From: an uncultured Anaerobiospirillum sp.
GTDB taxonomy: Bacteria; Pseudomonadota; Gammaproteobacteria; Enterobacterales; Succinivibrionaceae
Reading direction: 5' to 3'
DNA length: 64,000 nt
NCBI GenBank assembly: GCA_944390115.1
Contig: CALXOW010000005.1
Coordinates: 28,843-92,842 of the forward strand
The notes beneath the pieces were generated by a model. It saw nothing but the letters and a program-made list of their open reading frames with translations, was not told the DNA's origin and searched no databases. This document shows, piece by piece, positions 34,019-43,362 of this stretch. Every line of letters begins with the position of its first letter. Positions within the stretch are counted from its first letter, which is position 1. A program made the position numbers and the translations under genes.

Positions 34019-34051
34019 CCAGGCTCAGCTTAAGACGCTGAGCCTGGTTTT
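34019..34051. terminator. terminator of mpl overlapping the end of the convergent ATPase gene
   Basis: CCAGGCTCAGC and GCTGAGCCTGG form a perfect 11-pair stem with a seven-base loop, followed by TTTTAG on the plus strand. The last codons of the leftward gene (PGSAS) are read from this hairpin. Confidence 0.85.
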
Positions 34052-36222
34052 AGATCGAGCAGAGTCGAGATTAACTGTTCGGTCAAAGCAGCGCGATCAA
34101 CCACAATGGCATTAGGGGCATCAGTTGCGAGCGAAGCTCGAATGGCGGCGTTAACCATAGGGGTTAGCTCTGCTGGGGTGAACTTGAGCCCTGCTTGCTG
34201 AAGCTTTTGGTAAAGTTGAACCATTCTAGCAGCAAGACGGTCGGGCGTAATTGTGATCTGATTTTTACTGTTAGGTTGATCGGTTACTAACTCAATCACG
34301 TATTGGAACGTGGTCTGAAGGTGCAGATCAGACTCGACTGGGACAGCATCTGCCTGTTGGTCAGCTGTTTTTGTCGCGTTGGCATCTTGAGTTGCAGACT
34401 TGGAATCCTGAGTCTTATCAGCCTCAGCATCATTATCTTCATCTGTTTCTAACTTACGAACCGGCTCATCTAATGGTTCGACCCAATTTGAGTCAAGCTC
34501 TTGATTTTGATCGAGTTCGATCAGGCGCCAATAAGCAATCTGACGAGTAGCTTCTGCAATAACTAGAATTAAACCATAGCGCTCATTAATACGAGGTCGT
34601 TGCCAAGTAGCCAGATTTTGACCATAGTTACGATTTTTAATCTGAGCTTGTGCCTTGTCTGCTAGCTTCTTAGCTGCATTTTTGCTGCCTTTGGCCGGTA
34701 AACGCTTGAGTTCAATGACAAATAATTTATCGGCAAACTCAATTTCAATGTCAGATCTACCTCTGTAGTTAAAAATTTCTTCCCGGACTCGGTCCGAAAC
34801 TTGACTGTGTATCAAAGCCCAGCAGATATAAGTACGGAACGAATTCTCTAGGGCGTGAGCCCAAATGTCATAAGGTATAATAACTAAAAACACATTGAGC
34901 GCATTGACTGCTTCAGCAGTGTTTAGTGTATGCATGGCATCATGGAGTTGTTGTGCTGTTTCAATAAACCAAGATTTCCCCATACCCCAACGATTGGTGA
35001 TGTATCGTAAAAATACATTGGCATAGACTGATTCAACTTCTTTATTTGGGAAGTAGCACCAGTAACAGCGTGCATAAGGGTTAGTAACTGAAGGGTCAAC
35101 AACTTCCTTTATTGTTAAATATCCAGTCTGTACCATTAGTCCATTGAAACTAATGCTTTCAAATGTTGCTGGTTGGGTAAAATCACTTTCTAAGATTTTA
35201 ATGCCCTGTTCTGTAATTTCGTCTAAGAATGACAAATCTACATTACGAGATTTGAGATAAGTGCGAATAGCCAAAGGTGCGTTAGCACTTTTCATCCAAA
35301 ATGGTAGAAAATTAGGCTTTTCAGTTGGCTTGTTAGCAACCTGTTTAAAAAAGCTGTTGATTGACCAAGGACTGTAGAGTGTAATTTTTGCGTTTACATC
35401 AAAGCAGAAGCCATCGTACTGTTGCTTCAGTTGGTCAAGTAGTTCGTCTTCACTACATTCCAGCAGTTTGGATGCTACCTTGATATGTGGAGCAAAATAA
35501 GTCTTGACCTCTTGTCTAGTGTAACCAACTAAATCGGCAAAATCTGGATCCATAGATAGATCTTCGATATCTTGCCCAGTAAATAATGAGGTATCAAGAT
35601 ACCGGCCAATGCCAGTTACAAAGGTAAAGCGAACTCCTTCAAGTAGACGCAACCACCCAAATAAATCGCTTAGAATTTGTCGATTTTTATCAAAATTACG
35701 GAAATTATTAAGTTGAGAGGATAATGGGTAATCCCACTCATCAATAAGAAAAACTATTTTTTGAGTTTGAGATACAAGAATGTTACTGAATATTTCTAAC
35801 TGTTTGGTCAGAATATCAGATTGACAGTTTTTATCGGATGAAACTTGTGAAAACCCCGCAGCAAAGAAGGCAGAGCGTAGCCGTGTGCAAAGATCATGTT
35901 CAAAGGCGTCAGGATTGCTAAGCTCGAACAGTGAGAGATGAATTACGGGATAACACTGTTTATCTTGCCATAAAGATTGAACCGCCAAGCCATCGAAATA
36001 CTTATTTCCTTGTGCTCCATTAGTAAAGAGCTCTTTGAGCATAGAGGTAAGCAAGGTTTTGCCCAAGCGACGTGGCCGTGAGAAGAAAACCTTCTTGTTT
36101 TTAACTAACTTTGCCAGCTTAGCTGTTTTATCTACCAATAAGGAACCTTCATCAATAATATCTTTGAAATCAGCATTGCCGACTTCGATTGGTTGCAGTT
36201 GTATTTGTTCAAGCTCAGACAT
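34030..36222 (-). CDS. AAA-ATPase-like protein with PD-(D/E)XK nuclease domain (730 aa)
   Basis: The N-terminal AAA-ATPase-like domain has RPRRLGKT (residues 49-56) and Walker B VFLIDEWD (157-164). A C-terminal PD-(D/E)XK nuclease-like motif follows: D491 in GRSDIEIEF and E504-L-K506 in FVIELKR. This is the AAA-ATPase-like plus PDDEXK_9 (DUF1703) architecture, common as multigene families in gut anaerobes; its role is unknown and mobile-element or defence links are proposed. A further 150-residue C-terminal part is acidic, then helical. The gene is more AT-rich than its neighbours. It lies between mpl and a duplicated mpl 3' end, which suggests insertion. Confidence 0.85.
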   Translation of the reverse strand: MSELEQIQLQPIEVGNADFKDIIDEGSLLVDKTAKLAKLVKNKKVFFSRPRRLGKTLLTSMLKELFTNGAQGNKYFDGLAVQSLWQDKQCYPVIHLSLFELSNPDAFEHDLCTRLRSAFFAAGFSQVSSDKNCQSDILTKQLEIFSNILVSQTQKIVFLIDEWDYPLSSQLNNFRNFDKNRQILSDLFGWLRLLEGVRFTFVTGIGRYLDTSLFTGQDIEDLSMDPDFADLVGYTRQEVKTYFAPHIKVASKLLECSEDELLDQLKQQYDGFCFDVNAKITLYSPWSINSFFKQVANKPTEKPNFLPFWMKSANAPLAIRTYLKSRNVDLSFLDEITEQGIKILESDFTQPATFESISFNGLMVQTGYLTIKEVVDPSVTNPYARCYWCYFPNKEVESVYANVFLRYITNRWGMGKSWFIETAQQLHDAMHTLNTAEAVNALNVFLVIIPYDIWAHALENSFRTYICWALIHSQVSDRVREEIFNYRGRSDIEIEFADKLFVIELKRLPAKGSKNAAKKLADKAQAQIKNRNYGQNLATWQRPRINERYGLILVIAEATRQIAYWRLIELDQNQELDSNWVEPLDEPVRKLETDEDNDAEADKTQDSKSATQDANATKTADQQADAVPVESDLHLQTTFQYVIELVTDQPNSKNQITITPDRLAARMVQLYQKLQQAGLKFTPAELTPMVNAAIRASLATDAPNAIVVDRAALTEQLISTLLDLKPGSAS

Positions 36223-36341
36223 AAAGCTTTACTCCTCACTTATCGTATAAGCTCACTCACTTTTATTTTTGGTCACTTACACTCATATTATACCAAATGA
36301 CATGTCTGGCAGATCGGTTAGTGTCAAGGGACTTTACTGGG

Positions 36342-36431
36342 AAAGCCACCGACGAACACACCACGGTCGTGGTCATGAGCAACGGCGGCTTTGAGAACGT
36401 CAAGGGCCGCTTAGTCGAGGCCATTAAGGCC
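36342..36431 (+). pseudogene. duplicated 3' end of mpl
   Basis: These 90 bases match mpl positions 33883-33972 with six differences, four of them in third codon positions, and encode KATDEHTTVVVMSNGGFENV and the following NVKGRLVEAIKA. The fragment has no start or ribosome site. It looks like the original end of mpl displaced when the ATPase gene arrived, or a divergent mpl end carried in with it. Confidence 0.85.
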
Positions 36432-36505
36432 TGGAGCTTCAGGCTCGCTAATCCTGAAAGCTTAAGAGCCAATGGGCTACGGCCAGCTTAGTTTAGACCA
36501 TCAAG

Positions 36506-36529
36506 GCCCTAATCCTCGGGGATTAGGGC
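36506..36529. terminator. hairpin after the second ATPase-like gene
   Basis: GCCCTAATCC and GGATTAGGGC form a perfect ten-pair stem with a four-base loop, no T-run on either strand. Confidence 0.55.
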
Positions 36530-36570
36530 TGGTTAAGCTTGGGCGATAAAGGCCCATCGACTAAGGCGCG

Positions 36571-37830
36571 CTAAGGCAGGTTAGGTAGGGCTGCGATAAA
36601 GCGCGCCACTAACTCATCGCACTCGATCTGGCAGTCATAAGCCATGCCGCGCATGCCCGCAAAGGCGACGCAGCCTAAGACCATGCCCTTGATCTCGTCG
36701 TAGTCAACTTCGACCTCTGCACGCTTGATCACCTCATATTCTTGAGTCAGGGTATTTATCAGCAGGTCGCGCTTGACCGGAACTTGCTTGCGCCAAGAAT
36801 GGGGATCTGAAGACTGTTCAATCATGCTGAGAAAGGCTTGTCGCAGCACTTGATCGCGATTGGGGGCTTGAGGCTTGGGATTTACCAAGTTGCCTGACGT
36901 CGGCCGCATGCTCAGCTTATCGGAGCGATAGCCCTCTCGGCGAAATGGCACGAACTGCGGCTCGCTGTCAGGCTGATCGACCACTTGCTGCAAAAAGTTG
37001 GTGACCGACCACGGGCACGCCACGATGACCTGGTAGTCGTGGTCAAAGCACATGTTGCCATAGTGCTCTTGGATCTGATCGACCAGCTCACTGGAGCTAC
37101 AGCCTAGTAGCTTAGCGGCGCGCTTGAGGTGCGGCGCAAAGTAGGTGCTGATTTCCTCGGAGGTAAAGCCGGTGAGATCGGCAAAGAAGGCATCCCGGCT
37201 GATGTCTCGACAATCACCAACCATGGACGGGTAGGGATCGCGGCCTAAGCCTGTCACTAAGGTGAAAGCTATGCCTTCCTGAACATAGAGCCAGCCCATG
37301 AGCGTTTGTAATACCGCATGCCTAGCCTCGTATGCAGCGACATCGTTGCCGCAGGTTAGGAGCGGATAGTCCCAGTCATCAATCAGCACCGCGATCTTAT
37401 GCCCCAAGATCAGATTGCTCATGCGCTCTAATTGGTGGTTCAGAACATCTACTGGAGGGTCTTGCGCCTTATTAAAACCTGCTTTGACCAAGGCAGAGCG
37501 GATACGGGCGCATAGGCCCGCTTCCAAGCGCTCTGTGTCACTTAGCCCAAAAAGCGAGAGGTAAACCACTGGGTAGCGCCATTCATCCGGCCACTGCTCT
37601 TGAACGGCTAAGCCCTCAAAGTAAGGATTATTACGGGCGCCATGAGTAAAGAGCTCGGTGAGGGTGGTGTATAGCAGGGTTTTGCCCATGCGGCGCGGGC
37701 GCGCTAAAAAGACTTTATGGTTGTTGGCAAGCTCGACCAGCTTGGCGGTCTTGTCTACCAGCACGGTGTGCTCATCGCGCACGCGGCCAAAGTAGGGATT
37801 GCCGAGGGTGAGACGGGGTAGTTGCTCCAT
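36571..37830 (-). CDS. AAA-ATPase-like protein without nuclease domain (419 aa)
   Basis: Paralogue of the 730-aa gene over residues 1-300: VLVDKTAKLVELANNHKVFL, RPRRMGKT at 44-51, VLIDDWDYPL (Walker B with Asp-Asp), and CFDHDYQVIVACPWSVTNFL. After residue 310 it diverges into a charged 110-residue tail with no PD-(D/E)XK motif. The start follows GAGGAG on the minus strand. GC content is like the chromosome, unlike the 730-aa copy, so it is probably a long-term resident. Function unknown. Confidence 0.75.
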   Translation of the reverse strand: MEQLPRLTLGNPYFGRVRDEHTVLVDKTAKLVELANNHKVFLARPRRMGKTLLYTTLTELFTHGARNNPYFEGLAVQEQWPDEWRYPVVYLSLFGLSDTERLEAGLCARIRSALVKAGFNKAQDPPVDVLNHQLERMSNLILGHKIAVLIDDWDYPLLTCGNDVAAYEARHAVLQTLMGWLYVQEGIAFTLVTGLGRDPYPSMVGDCRDISRDAFFADLTGFTSEEISTYFAPHLKRAAKLLGCSSSELVDQIQEHYGNMCFDHDYQVIVACPWSVTNFLQQVVDQPDSEPQFVPFRREGYRSDKLSMRPTSGNLVNPKPQAPNRDQVLRQAFLSMIEQSSDPHSWRKQVPVKRDLLINTLTQEYEVIKRAEVEVDYDEIKGMVLGCVAFAGMRGMAYDCQIECDELVARFIAALPNLP

Positions 37831-37928
37831 GGATATGCTCCTCGTTAAGTCTACAGTGTGGTGTTATTATATACTTAAGTGGTGAACATGGAACGTTATG
37901 GGTGAGGGTTCGTTACGCCTAAGGCCTT

Positions 37929-38122
37929 GTCTCAATGAGCTGGGCGCTGGTGTAGGGGAGCTGCAAAATCACTGGAGCGCCAGTTGTCATCACTGGGACG
38001 CCAACTGTCTCAATGAAAGGTCGCAGGGATGGTCTATTAGTGCCGCACGCTTATGCAATGCAGTAGTCGGATGTTTGAGGCCGCTTGATCGTCATCATTA
38101 CCAACGACCACCGCATTGAGAC
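37929..38122. repeat. GTCTCAATG motif, three copies in divergent promoter region
   Basis: GTCTCAATGA occurs at 37929-37938 and 38007-38016 in the same orientation and inverted as CATTGAGAC at 38114-38122. They lie in the 390-base gap between the two divergent ATPase-like genes and could be operator sites. Confidence 0.45.
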
Positions 38123-38220
38123 GAAGTACCGCCTAACGACCAAGCTATTGAGAGCAGCATACGATCAATAGGGGTACAGCGGTCATGGCGCGCCGACCGT
38201 TGAGTGTCAAGGAGCAGAAA

Positions 38221-39144
38221 ATGGAACAAGCGTTACAAGACTTGCCACTGGGGACGGAGAGCTTGAGGCAGTTGCGTCAGCAGCATAAGCTCTTGGTGGA
38301 TAAGACTGCTCAGCTGGCAGAGCTGGCTCAGGGCTCAACCTTATTTCTTGCGCGACCTAATGGTTTTGGCAAAACCTTGCTGCTATCAACGCTGCAAGAG
38401 CTCTTTGCTCATGGTGCTCAAGACAATCCAGCTTGTGCTGGGCTAGCGGTACAAGCTCGGTGGCCGCACGGCACTTTTCCGGTGGTCAGGATGTCCTTAG
38501 CGGGCCTAACTAACCCCACCACGCTGAGTGCTGACTTGGCAGCGCGCTTGTGCTCTGCCTTTGAGGCAGCAGGCTTTACTGAGGCCGCTGTACTCAGCGC
38601 CCAAGGCTTCTCTTTGACTGAGACCTTAGGTGAGCTTGAGGTTATGACCCACGGGACTGATCTTGTCGTTCTGATTGATGATTGGGATTTTCCATTATCG
38701 GCTCAGCTCCATCACAAAGCGGCCTTTGAAGCCAAGTGTAAGGTGCTCCGGCAGTTAGCAGCGTGGCTACGGGAGTTGCCGAACCTTTGGTTTACGCTCT
38801 TAACAGGAGTGACTTGTCACCAATCTTCCACCATTTGGGGCGGCTCCGACATCCGTGATCTCACCTGGGAGCCTGCGTATGCGGACTTGTTGGGCTACAC
38901 CGCAGCTGAGCTCACCACTTACTTTGAGGATTACATTGAGGTGGCAGCGGCACTCCTGCACCTAGGCACTAAGGAGCTCTACTTCGAGCTTGAGCGCCGT
39001 TATGGGGGCTTTTGCTTCGACCAAGATGGCAATGTTAAACTCTTCTGCCCGCTTGCTATCAACCACTTTTTCGCTCAAGTCGTAGGGTCTGACCACGCTG
39101 TGACCATCCCTATCTTTGATGACTACCGGCAGAACCACGCATAA
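38221..39144 (+). CDS. AAA-ATPase-like protein, short form (307 aa)
   Basis: Third paralogue. It starts MEQALQDLPLGTESLRQLRQ; the ATG at 38221 has AAGGAG seven bases upstream, whereas the ATG at 38185 has none. P-loop variant RPNGFGKT at 45-52 (the usual PRR-x-GKT has changed), Walker B-like VVLIDDWDFPL, then CFDQDGNVKLFCPLAINHFF. It stops about where the ATPase domain ends, so the nuclease half is absent. It may be a truncated relic or a regulator; codon use is normal and the frame intact. Confidence 0.7.
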   Translation: MEQALQDLPLGTESLRQLRQQHKLLVDKTAQLAELAQGSTLFLARPNGFGKTLLLSTLQELFAHGAQDNPACAGLAVQARWPHGTFPVVRMSLAGLTNPTTLSADLAARLCSAFEAAGFTEAAVLSAQGFSLTETLGELEVMTHGTDLVVLIDDWDFPLSAQLHHKAAFEAKCKVLRQLAAWLRELPNLWFTLLTGVTCHQSSTIWGGSDIRDLTWEPAYADLLGYTAAELTTYFEDYIEVAAALLHLGTKELYFELERRYGGFCFDQDGNVKLFCPLAINHFFAQVVGSDHAVTIPIFDDYRQNHA

Positions 39145-39487
39145 CCGGAATGGCTTCTGCAAGGTTGGAGTGCTGCTGCTGCGAAGTTGCAGTGCGTCTG
39201 AGCAGTTAAAGTGCTCTAAGCCTAATGCTTGCTACTCGCAGCAAGATGACAAGCATAAGGTGCACTGAGCTTAACCCGTGGCACGCACCGGTCATAGTGT
39301 CTGTGCGTCACTCGTCTTGGGAATACTCATGGCGTCCTCAGGCCGTTTAGTCAGCTGGCAGGTCTGTACCGCCATGAGTGCGGGCCTACTTGCGCCTCGC
39401 TCGGAGCGGCTGTTACGGGCTGGAGGTAGAGGTGCTCTATCTGGTGGCATTGTTCCTCTACCGCGCCATGATCAGCCGCACGCAAGT
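39145..39487. other. 343-base gap after the short ATPase-like gene
   Basis: No gene, terminator or clear promoter is visible. A 74-codon plus-strand frame (39278-39502) has no ribosome site and overlaps the end of the following convergent gene. Confidence 0.5.
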
Positions 39488-40789
39488 TTAGACTTGGGCT
39501 AAGGCCTGCTCTAAGTCGGCGATGATATCGCTGACATCCTCAAGGCCGACCGAGAGGCGAATTAAGGTTGGGCTGACCCCGGCGGCGGCCAGCTGCTCGG
39601 CGCTGAGCTGACGGTGGCTGGTGCTGGCAGGATGCAGCACGATACTCTTGATATCGGCTACGTGGACCTTTAAGGCCACCAGCTTAAGATGGTCGATGAA
39701 TTGCGCGGCTAACTGACGTCCCGCATCAGGGGCGCTGGCGGTTGCCTCATTGCACTTGAGCGTGAATGAGAGCACGCCCGATACGCCACGTGGCAGGTAC
39801 TTCTGCGCCAACTCGTGATCTGGGCTGGACGTAAGGCCGGAGTAGAAGACCTCCTCGACTTTAGGATGCTTGCTTAAGTACTCAGCCACTGCTTGAGCGT
39901 TCTTGCAATATTGCTGCATGCGCAGAGGTAAGGTCTCAAGACCCAGGTTGAGGTAGAACGCGTTTTGTGGGCTTTGCAGGCAGCCAATGTCACGAATGAG
40001 CTGGGCACGAGCCTTAACGATATAGGTAGCGTTACCGAAAGCTTCGGTGTACACACAGCCATGATAGGACGCATCAGGCTCGCTGAACTCTGGGAACTTG
40101 TCCTTATGTGCGACCCAATCAAACTTACCCGAGTCGATAATGGCACCGCCCAAGCCTAAGGCATGGCCGTCCAAGTATTTGGAGGTCGAGTGCACTACGA
40201 TATCGGCCCCAAACTCAATTGGGCGGCACAGATAAGGGGTGGCAAAGGTGTTATCGACTACCAGCGGAACGCCGTGGCTGTGCGCGAGCTCGGCCATGCG
40301 GGCAAAATCTAAAACGCGCGCCGACGGATTGGCCACGCTCTCAGCGTAGAAGGCCTTAGTGTTCGGGCGAAAGTATTGGTCGAGCTCGGAGTTAGGCAAG
40401 CTCTGGTCGACCAAGGTCACCTCAATGCCAAAGCGCTTCATGGTGACAGCTAAGAGGTTGATGACACCGCCGTAGATCGTGGAGCTGGCCACAATATGGT
40501 CTCCGGCGTGGCACAGATTCATCAAGGCGATAAAGCTGGCAGCTTGACCGGAGCTGGTCAAGATCGCGCCGACACCGCCTTCTAAAGCGGCGAGCTTGCG
40601 CTCAACGGCATCTACGGTTGGGTTAGCAAGGCGTGAGTAGAAAAAGCCCGCAGCCTTTAAGTCAAAGAGGGCCGCGACATCGGCGGTCTGATCGTACTTG
40701 AAGGTGGTGCTTTGGATAATCGGCAGTGCGCCTGGCTCACCATTCTGAGGCTCATAACCGGCGTGCAGGCATTGGGTGGCAAATTCCAT
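39488..40789 (-). CDS. O-acetylhomoserine sulfhydrylase-like enzyme, copy 1
   Basis: A PLP enzyme of the Cys/Met metabolism family, 433 aa. The MetY-like group makes homocysteine from O-acetylhomoserine and sulfide. Visible are the substrate loop YSRLANPTVD, ALEGGVGAILTSSGQAASFI, VVDNTFATPYLCRP and the PLP lysine Lys204 in HSTSKYLDGHA. The start follows GGAGG on the minus strand. It differs from copy 2 by a 10-residue insertion near residue 370 (NEATASAPDA). The two genes lie in tandem on the same strand, 600 bases apart. Cystathionine gamma-synthase or lyase activity cannot be excluded. Confidence 0.88.
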   Translation of the reverse strand: MEFATQCLHAGYEPQNGEPGALPIIQSTTFKYDQTADVAALFDLKAAGFFYSRLANPTVDAVERKLAALEGGVGAILTSSGQAASFIALMNLCHAGDHIVASSTIYGGVINLLAVTMKRFGIEVTLVDQSLPNSELDQYFRPNTKAFYAESVANPSARVLDFARMAELAHSHGVPLVVDNTFATPYLCRPIEFGADIVVHSTSKYLDGHALGLGGAIIDSGKFDWVAHKDKFPEFSEPDASYHGCVYTEAFGNATYIVKARAQLIRDIGCLQSPQNAFYLNLGLETLPLRMQQYCKNAQAVAEYLSKHPKVEEVFYSGLTSSPDHELAQKYLPRGVSGVLSFTLKCNEATASAPDAGRQLAAQFIDHLKLVALKVHVADIKSIVLHPASTSHRQLSAEQLAAAGVSPTLIRLSVGLEDVSDIIADLEQALAQV

Positions 40790-41109
40790 CTTGATCCTCC
40801 GTCGAATTGGGCTTGTGAGCGCTCCATCTTAGCGGCTGCCCAAAGCGCTGCACGCCTTGTCCCACGCTGGCTCAGGCCTGCCCTGTGCTGGACAGAAGGT
40901 AAAGACGAGTGCCAGGTCGCATTGTGCACTTCTTGCCCTGAGCGCTCAGTATAGGTAGGGCTAAGGGGCGGGCGCTTGCCTAATCTTGCACCGAGGCTAG
41001 ATAAAAACGCGGCCTGATAACAATTTTGCTTGCCCCAAAAACAATCACCCCCAGCTACCAGGGGTAGTTGGGGGTGCGGGCTCTGGGTTATGACGAGCCC
41101 AGCATTGGG

Positions 41110-41405
41110 CTTGAGACCAAACCAATTTAAGCCTGATCTCAAGTCGGTTTAAGCCCTGAGCTAAAGCTGACTTAAACCTGAGCTCAAGCAAGTTTAGACC
41201 TCAGCTCGAACCGGACAAACCAAAGCTCAAGCTGGACTGGCCTCAGCTCTAACTGGCTTAGTCCTGAACTCAAGCTGGGCTTAGCATAAGCTCAACCGGC
41301 TTATGTCTGAGCTCAAGTCGAGCTTGGTCTAAGCTCCGCATTAAGTTTGAGCACAAGCTGTGCTTGTTCTGAGCTCAAGCTCGGCCCAAGCTCAAGCGAG
41401 ATTAG
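41110..41405. repeat. ~22-bp minisatellite between the two sulfhydrylase genes
   Basis: About 13 degenerate units close to TTAAGCCTGAGCTCAAGCTGG fill the 3' flank of copy 2 and run into its last codons. Each unit contains the GAGCTC palindrome or a variant. The remaining 300 bases up to copy 1 carry only its promoter region. Confidence 0.75.
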
Positions 41406-42673
41406 GCCTGAGCTAAAGCTTGCTCGAGGTCAGCTAAGGTGTCCTTAACATCCTCAAGGCCAACCGACAGGCGGATCGAACCAGCATCGATACCAGCAGC
41501 GGCTAACTGCTCATCGGTGAGCTGACGGTGGGTCGAGCTGGCTGGGTGCAGGACGCAGGACTTGATGTCTGCTACGTGGACCTCAAGGCTGATCATCTTG
41601 AGGCTGTCGATGAAGCGGACACCAGCCTCACGGCCACCCTTTAAGACGAAGGCGATTACGCCCGAGCAGCCATTTGGCAGGTACTTCTGGGCCAGCTCGT
41701 GGTCATGGCTGCCTGGCAGGCCTGGGTAGGCAACCTGAGCGACCTTTTCGTGCTTGGCTAAGAACTCGGCGACCACCTGAGCGTTCTTGCAGTACTGCTG
41801 CATACGCAGAGGTAAGGTCTCGAGGCCTAAGTTGATGTAGAAGGCATTCTGTGGGCTTTGCAGGCAGCCTAAGTCGCGGATTAACTGGGCACGGGCCTTA
41901 ACGATATAGGCAGCGTTGCCAAAAGCCTCAGTGTAAACGCAGCCGTGGTAGGACTCATCTGGCTCGCTGAACTCAGGGAACTTGTCCTTATGAGCGGCCC
42001 AATCGAACTTACCCGAGTCGACGATGACACCACCGACGCCTAAGGCGTGGCCATCGATATACTTGGTGGTGGAGTGCATGACGATATCAGCACCGAACTC
42101 GATTGGACGGCACAGATAAGGGGTAGCAAAGGTGTTATCCACGATTAAAGGTACACCTTGGCTGTGGGCGAGCTCAGCGATACGCTCGATATCTAAGACA
42201 TCGGTCGATGGGTTAGTGATAGTCTCACCGAAGACGGCCTTGGTGTTAGGGCGGAAGTACTTAACCAGCTCAGAGTTAGGTAAACGCTGGTCAACGAAGG
42301 TGATCTCAACGCCAAAGCGCTTCATGGTCACAGCCAGAAGGTTGATGGTGCCACCATAGAGGTTAGAGCAAGCAACTACGTGGTCACCGGCGCGGCACAG
42401 GTTCATCAGCGAGACAAAGCAAGCAGCTTGACCGGAGCTAGTGCAGATGGCGCCGACGCCGCCTTCTAAGGCAGCGATCTTCTTTTCAACGTAGTCAACC
42501 GTTGGGTTGGCAAGACGCGAGTAGAAGAAGCCAGCGGCCTTGAGGTCGAACAGGGCAGCGACATCAGCGGTCTTGTCGTACTTGAAGGTCGTGCTTTGGA
42601 TAATAGGCAGAGCACCTGGCTCACCATTCTTAGGCTCGTAACCGCCGTGCAGGCACTTTGAGGCAAATTCCAT
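41402..42673 (-). CDS. O-acetylhomoserine sulfhydrylase-like enzyme, copy 2
   Basis: A 423-aa PLP enzyme closely related to copy 1 along its length, with Lys204 in HSTTKYIDGHA as the PLP lysine. The ATG at 42673 aligns with copy 1 and follows AAAGGG; a GTG six codons upstream is possible. Conserved HSQGVPLIVDNTFATPYLCR and SYHGCVYTEAFGNAAYIVKA. The pair may differ in regulation or in substrate (acetyl- versus succinyl-homoserine). The 3' end abuts a minisatellite. Confidence 0.88.
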   Translation of the reverse strand: MEFASKCLHGGYEPKNGEPGALPIIQSTTFKYDKTADVAALFDLKAAGFFYSRLANPTVDYVEKKIAALEGGVGAICTSSGQAACFVSLMNLCRAGDHVVACSNLYGGTINLLAVTMKRFGVEITFVDQRLPNSELVKYFRPNTKAVFGETITNPSTDVLDIERIAELAHSQGVPLIVDNTFATPYLCRPIEFGADIVMHSTTKYIDGHALGVGGVIVDSGKFDWAAHKDKFPEFSEPDESYHGCVYTEAFGNAAYIVKARAQLIRDLGCLQSPQNAFYINLGLETLPLRMQQYCKNAQVVAEFLAKHEKVAQVAYPGLPGSHDHELAQKYLPNGCSGVIAFVLKGGREAGVRFIDSLKMISLEVHVADIKSCVLHPASSTHRQLTDEQLAAAGIDAGSIRLSVGLEDVKDTLADLEQALAQA

Positions 42674-42940
42674 TGAAGAGATCCCTTTCACAATGACTGG
42701 GAACTAAACCAACTAGAGGCGGCGCTAATGGCCCCAGCACACCACAAAACTTAGCGCTCCCAAAAACAAAGGGCAATAAAGCCCCGCAGCAGAGCCGCGT
42801 AAAATGCTAATCTTAGGGGAGATTGGCTCACAAGTGCGCAAACGGTACGCCGCTGGGCATAATTGAGCCTTCTTGCACCAAAAGGTGACATTAAAGCGAG
42901 AGCTCAGAGGGTAAACAGAACAGAGCGGAGGTAGAGGCAA

Positions 42941-43324
42941 ATGATGCGATGGATGATGGCACTGCTGCTGGCGCTGACCTGCGTCACGACCGCACAAGCA
43001 GCACAGCGCGGCGGTATGCCCCGCAATGACTGTGCGACCTTTTACGCGCGCCAACAAGGCGAGAGCTACGACGTGGTTGCCGTGGATATCGTAGGTGTAA
43101 CCCAAGGCGTGGTGGGCGTGCGCATCTTAGGGCTGCCGCGCAAGGTCATAGCCACAGTCAACGGCATGGCGGTCAAGAAGATGGACAGCCGCCAGATTGT
43201 GTGCGGGCGCGAGGCCGTGGGCGAGTACGCGCTCTATGACTTAAAGCCGTTTAAGATTGACGCGGGGTACTTTGAGGTGCGCGCCGATGGACTCAAGGCC
43301 AGCCGCTCGGTGCAGCTCAAATAA
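42941..43324 (+). CDS. secreted hypothetical protein (127 aa)
   Basis: The protein begins MMRWMMALLLALTCVTTAQA, a clear Sec signal peptide with cleavage after AQA (residue 20), and continues with about 107 residues containing two Cys that could pair (NDCATFYARQ, IVCGREAVG). GGAGG lies about ten bases before the ATG. No family recognised; the C-terminal half has a beta-sandwich-like pattern (YALYDLKPFKIDAGYFEVRA). A minus-strand frame over the same DNA is a shadow. Confidence 0.65.
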   Translation: MMRWMMALLLALTCVTTAQAAQRGGMPRNDCATFYARQQGESYDVVAVDIVGVTQGVVGVRILGLPRKVIATVNGMAVKKMDSRQIVCGREAVGEYALYDLKPFKIDAGYFEVRADGLKASRSVQLK

Positions 43325-43325
43325 C

Positions 43326-43362
43326 GCAAAAAGGCGCACGCCCCATAAGGGGCAGCGCCTTA
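43326..43362 (-). terminator. hairpin between the secreted protein and the AT-rich patch
   Basis: AAGGCGC and GCGCCTT with inner GCCCC/GGGGC form a stem; on the minus strand it is followed by TTTTTGCG. It probably ends the leftward gene at 43528. Confidence 0.65.

Noticed and set aside
36297-36491. A 64-codon plus-strand gene after the nuclease gene
   Set aside because: Its recognisable part is the copied 3' end of mpl; the start is outside the homology and has no ribosome site.
41110-41405. CRISPR array
   Set aside because: Units are contiguous and degenerate, with no spacers and no cas genes nearby; the same holds for the arrays at 55035 and 59012.
42725-43105. 126-codon minus-strand frame
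   Set aside because: It overlaps the plus-strand gene that has a signal peptide and a good ribosome site.
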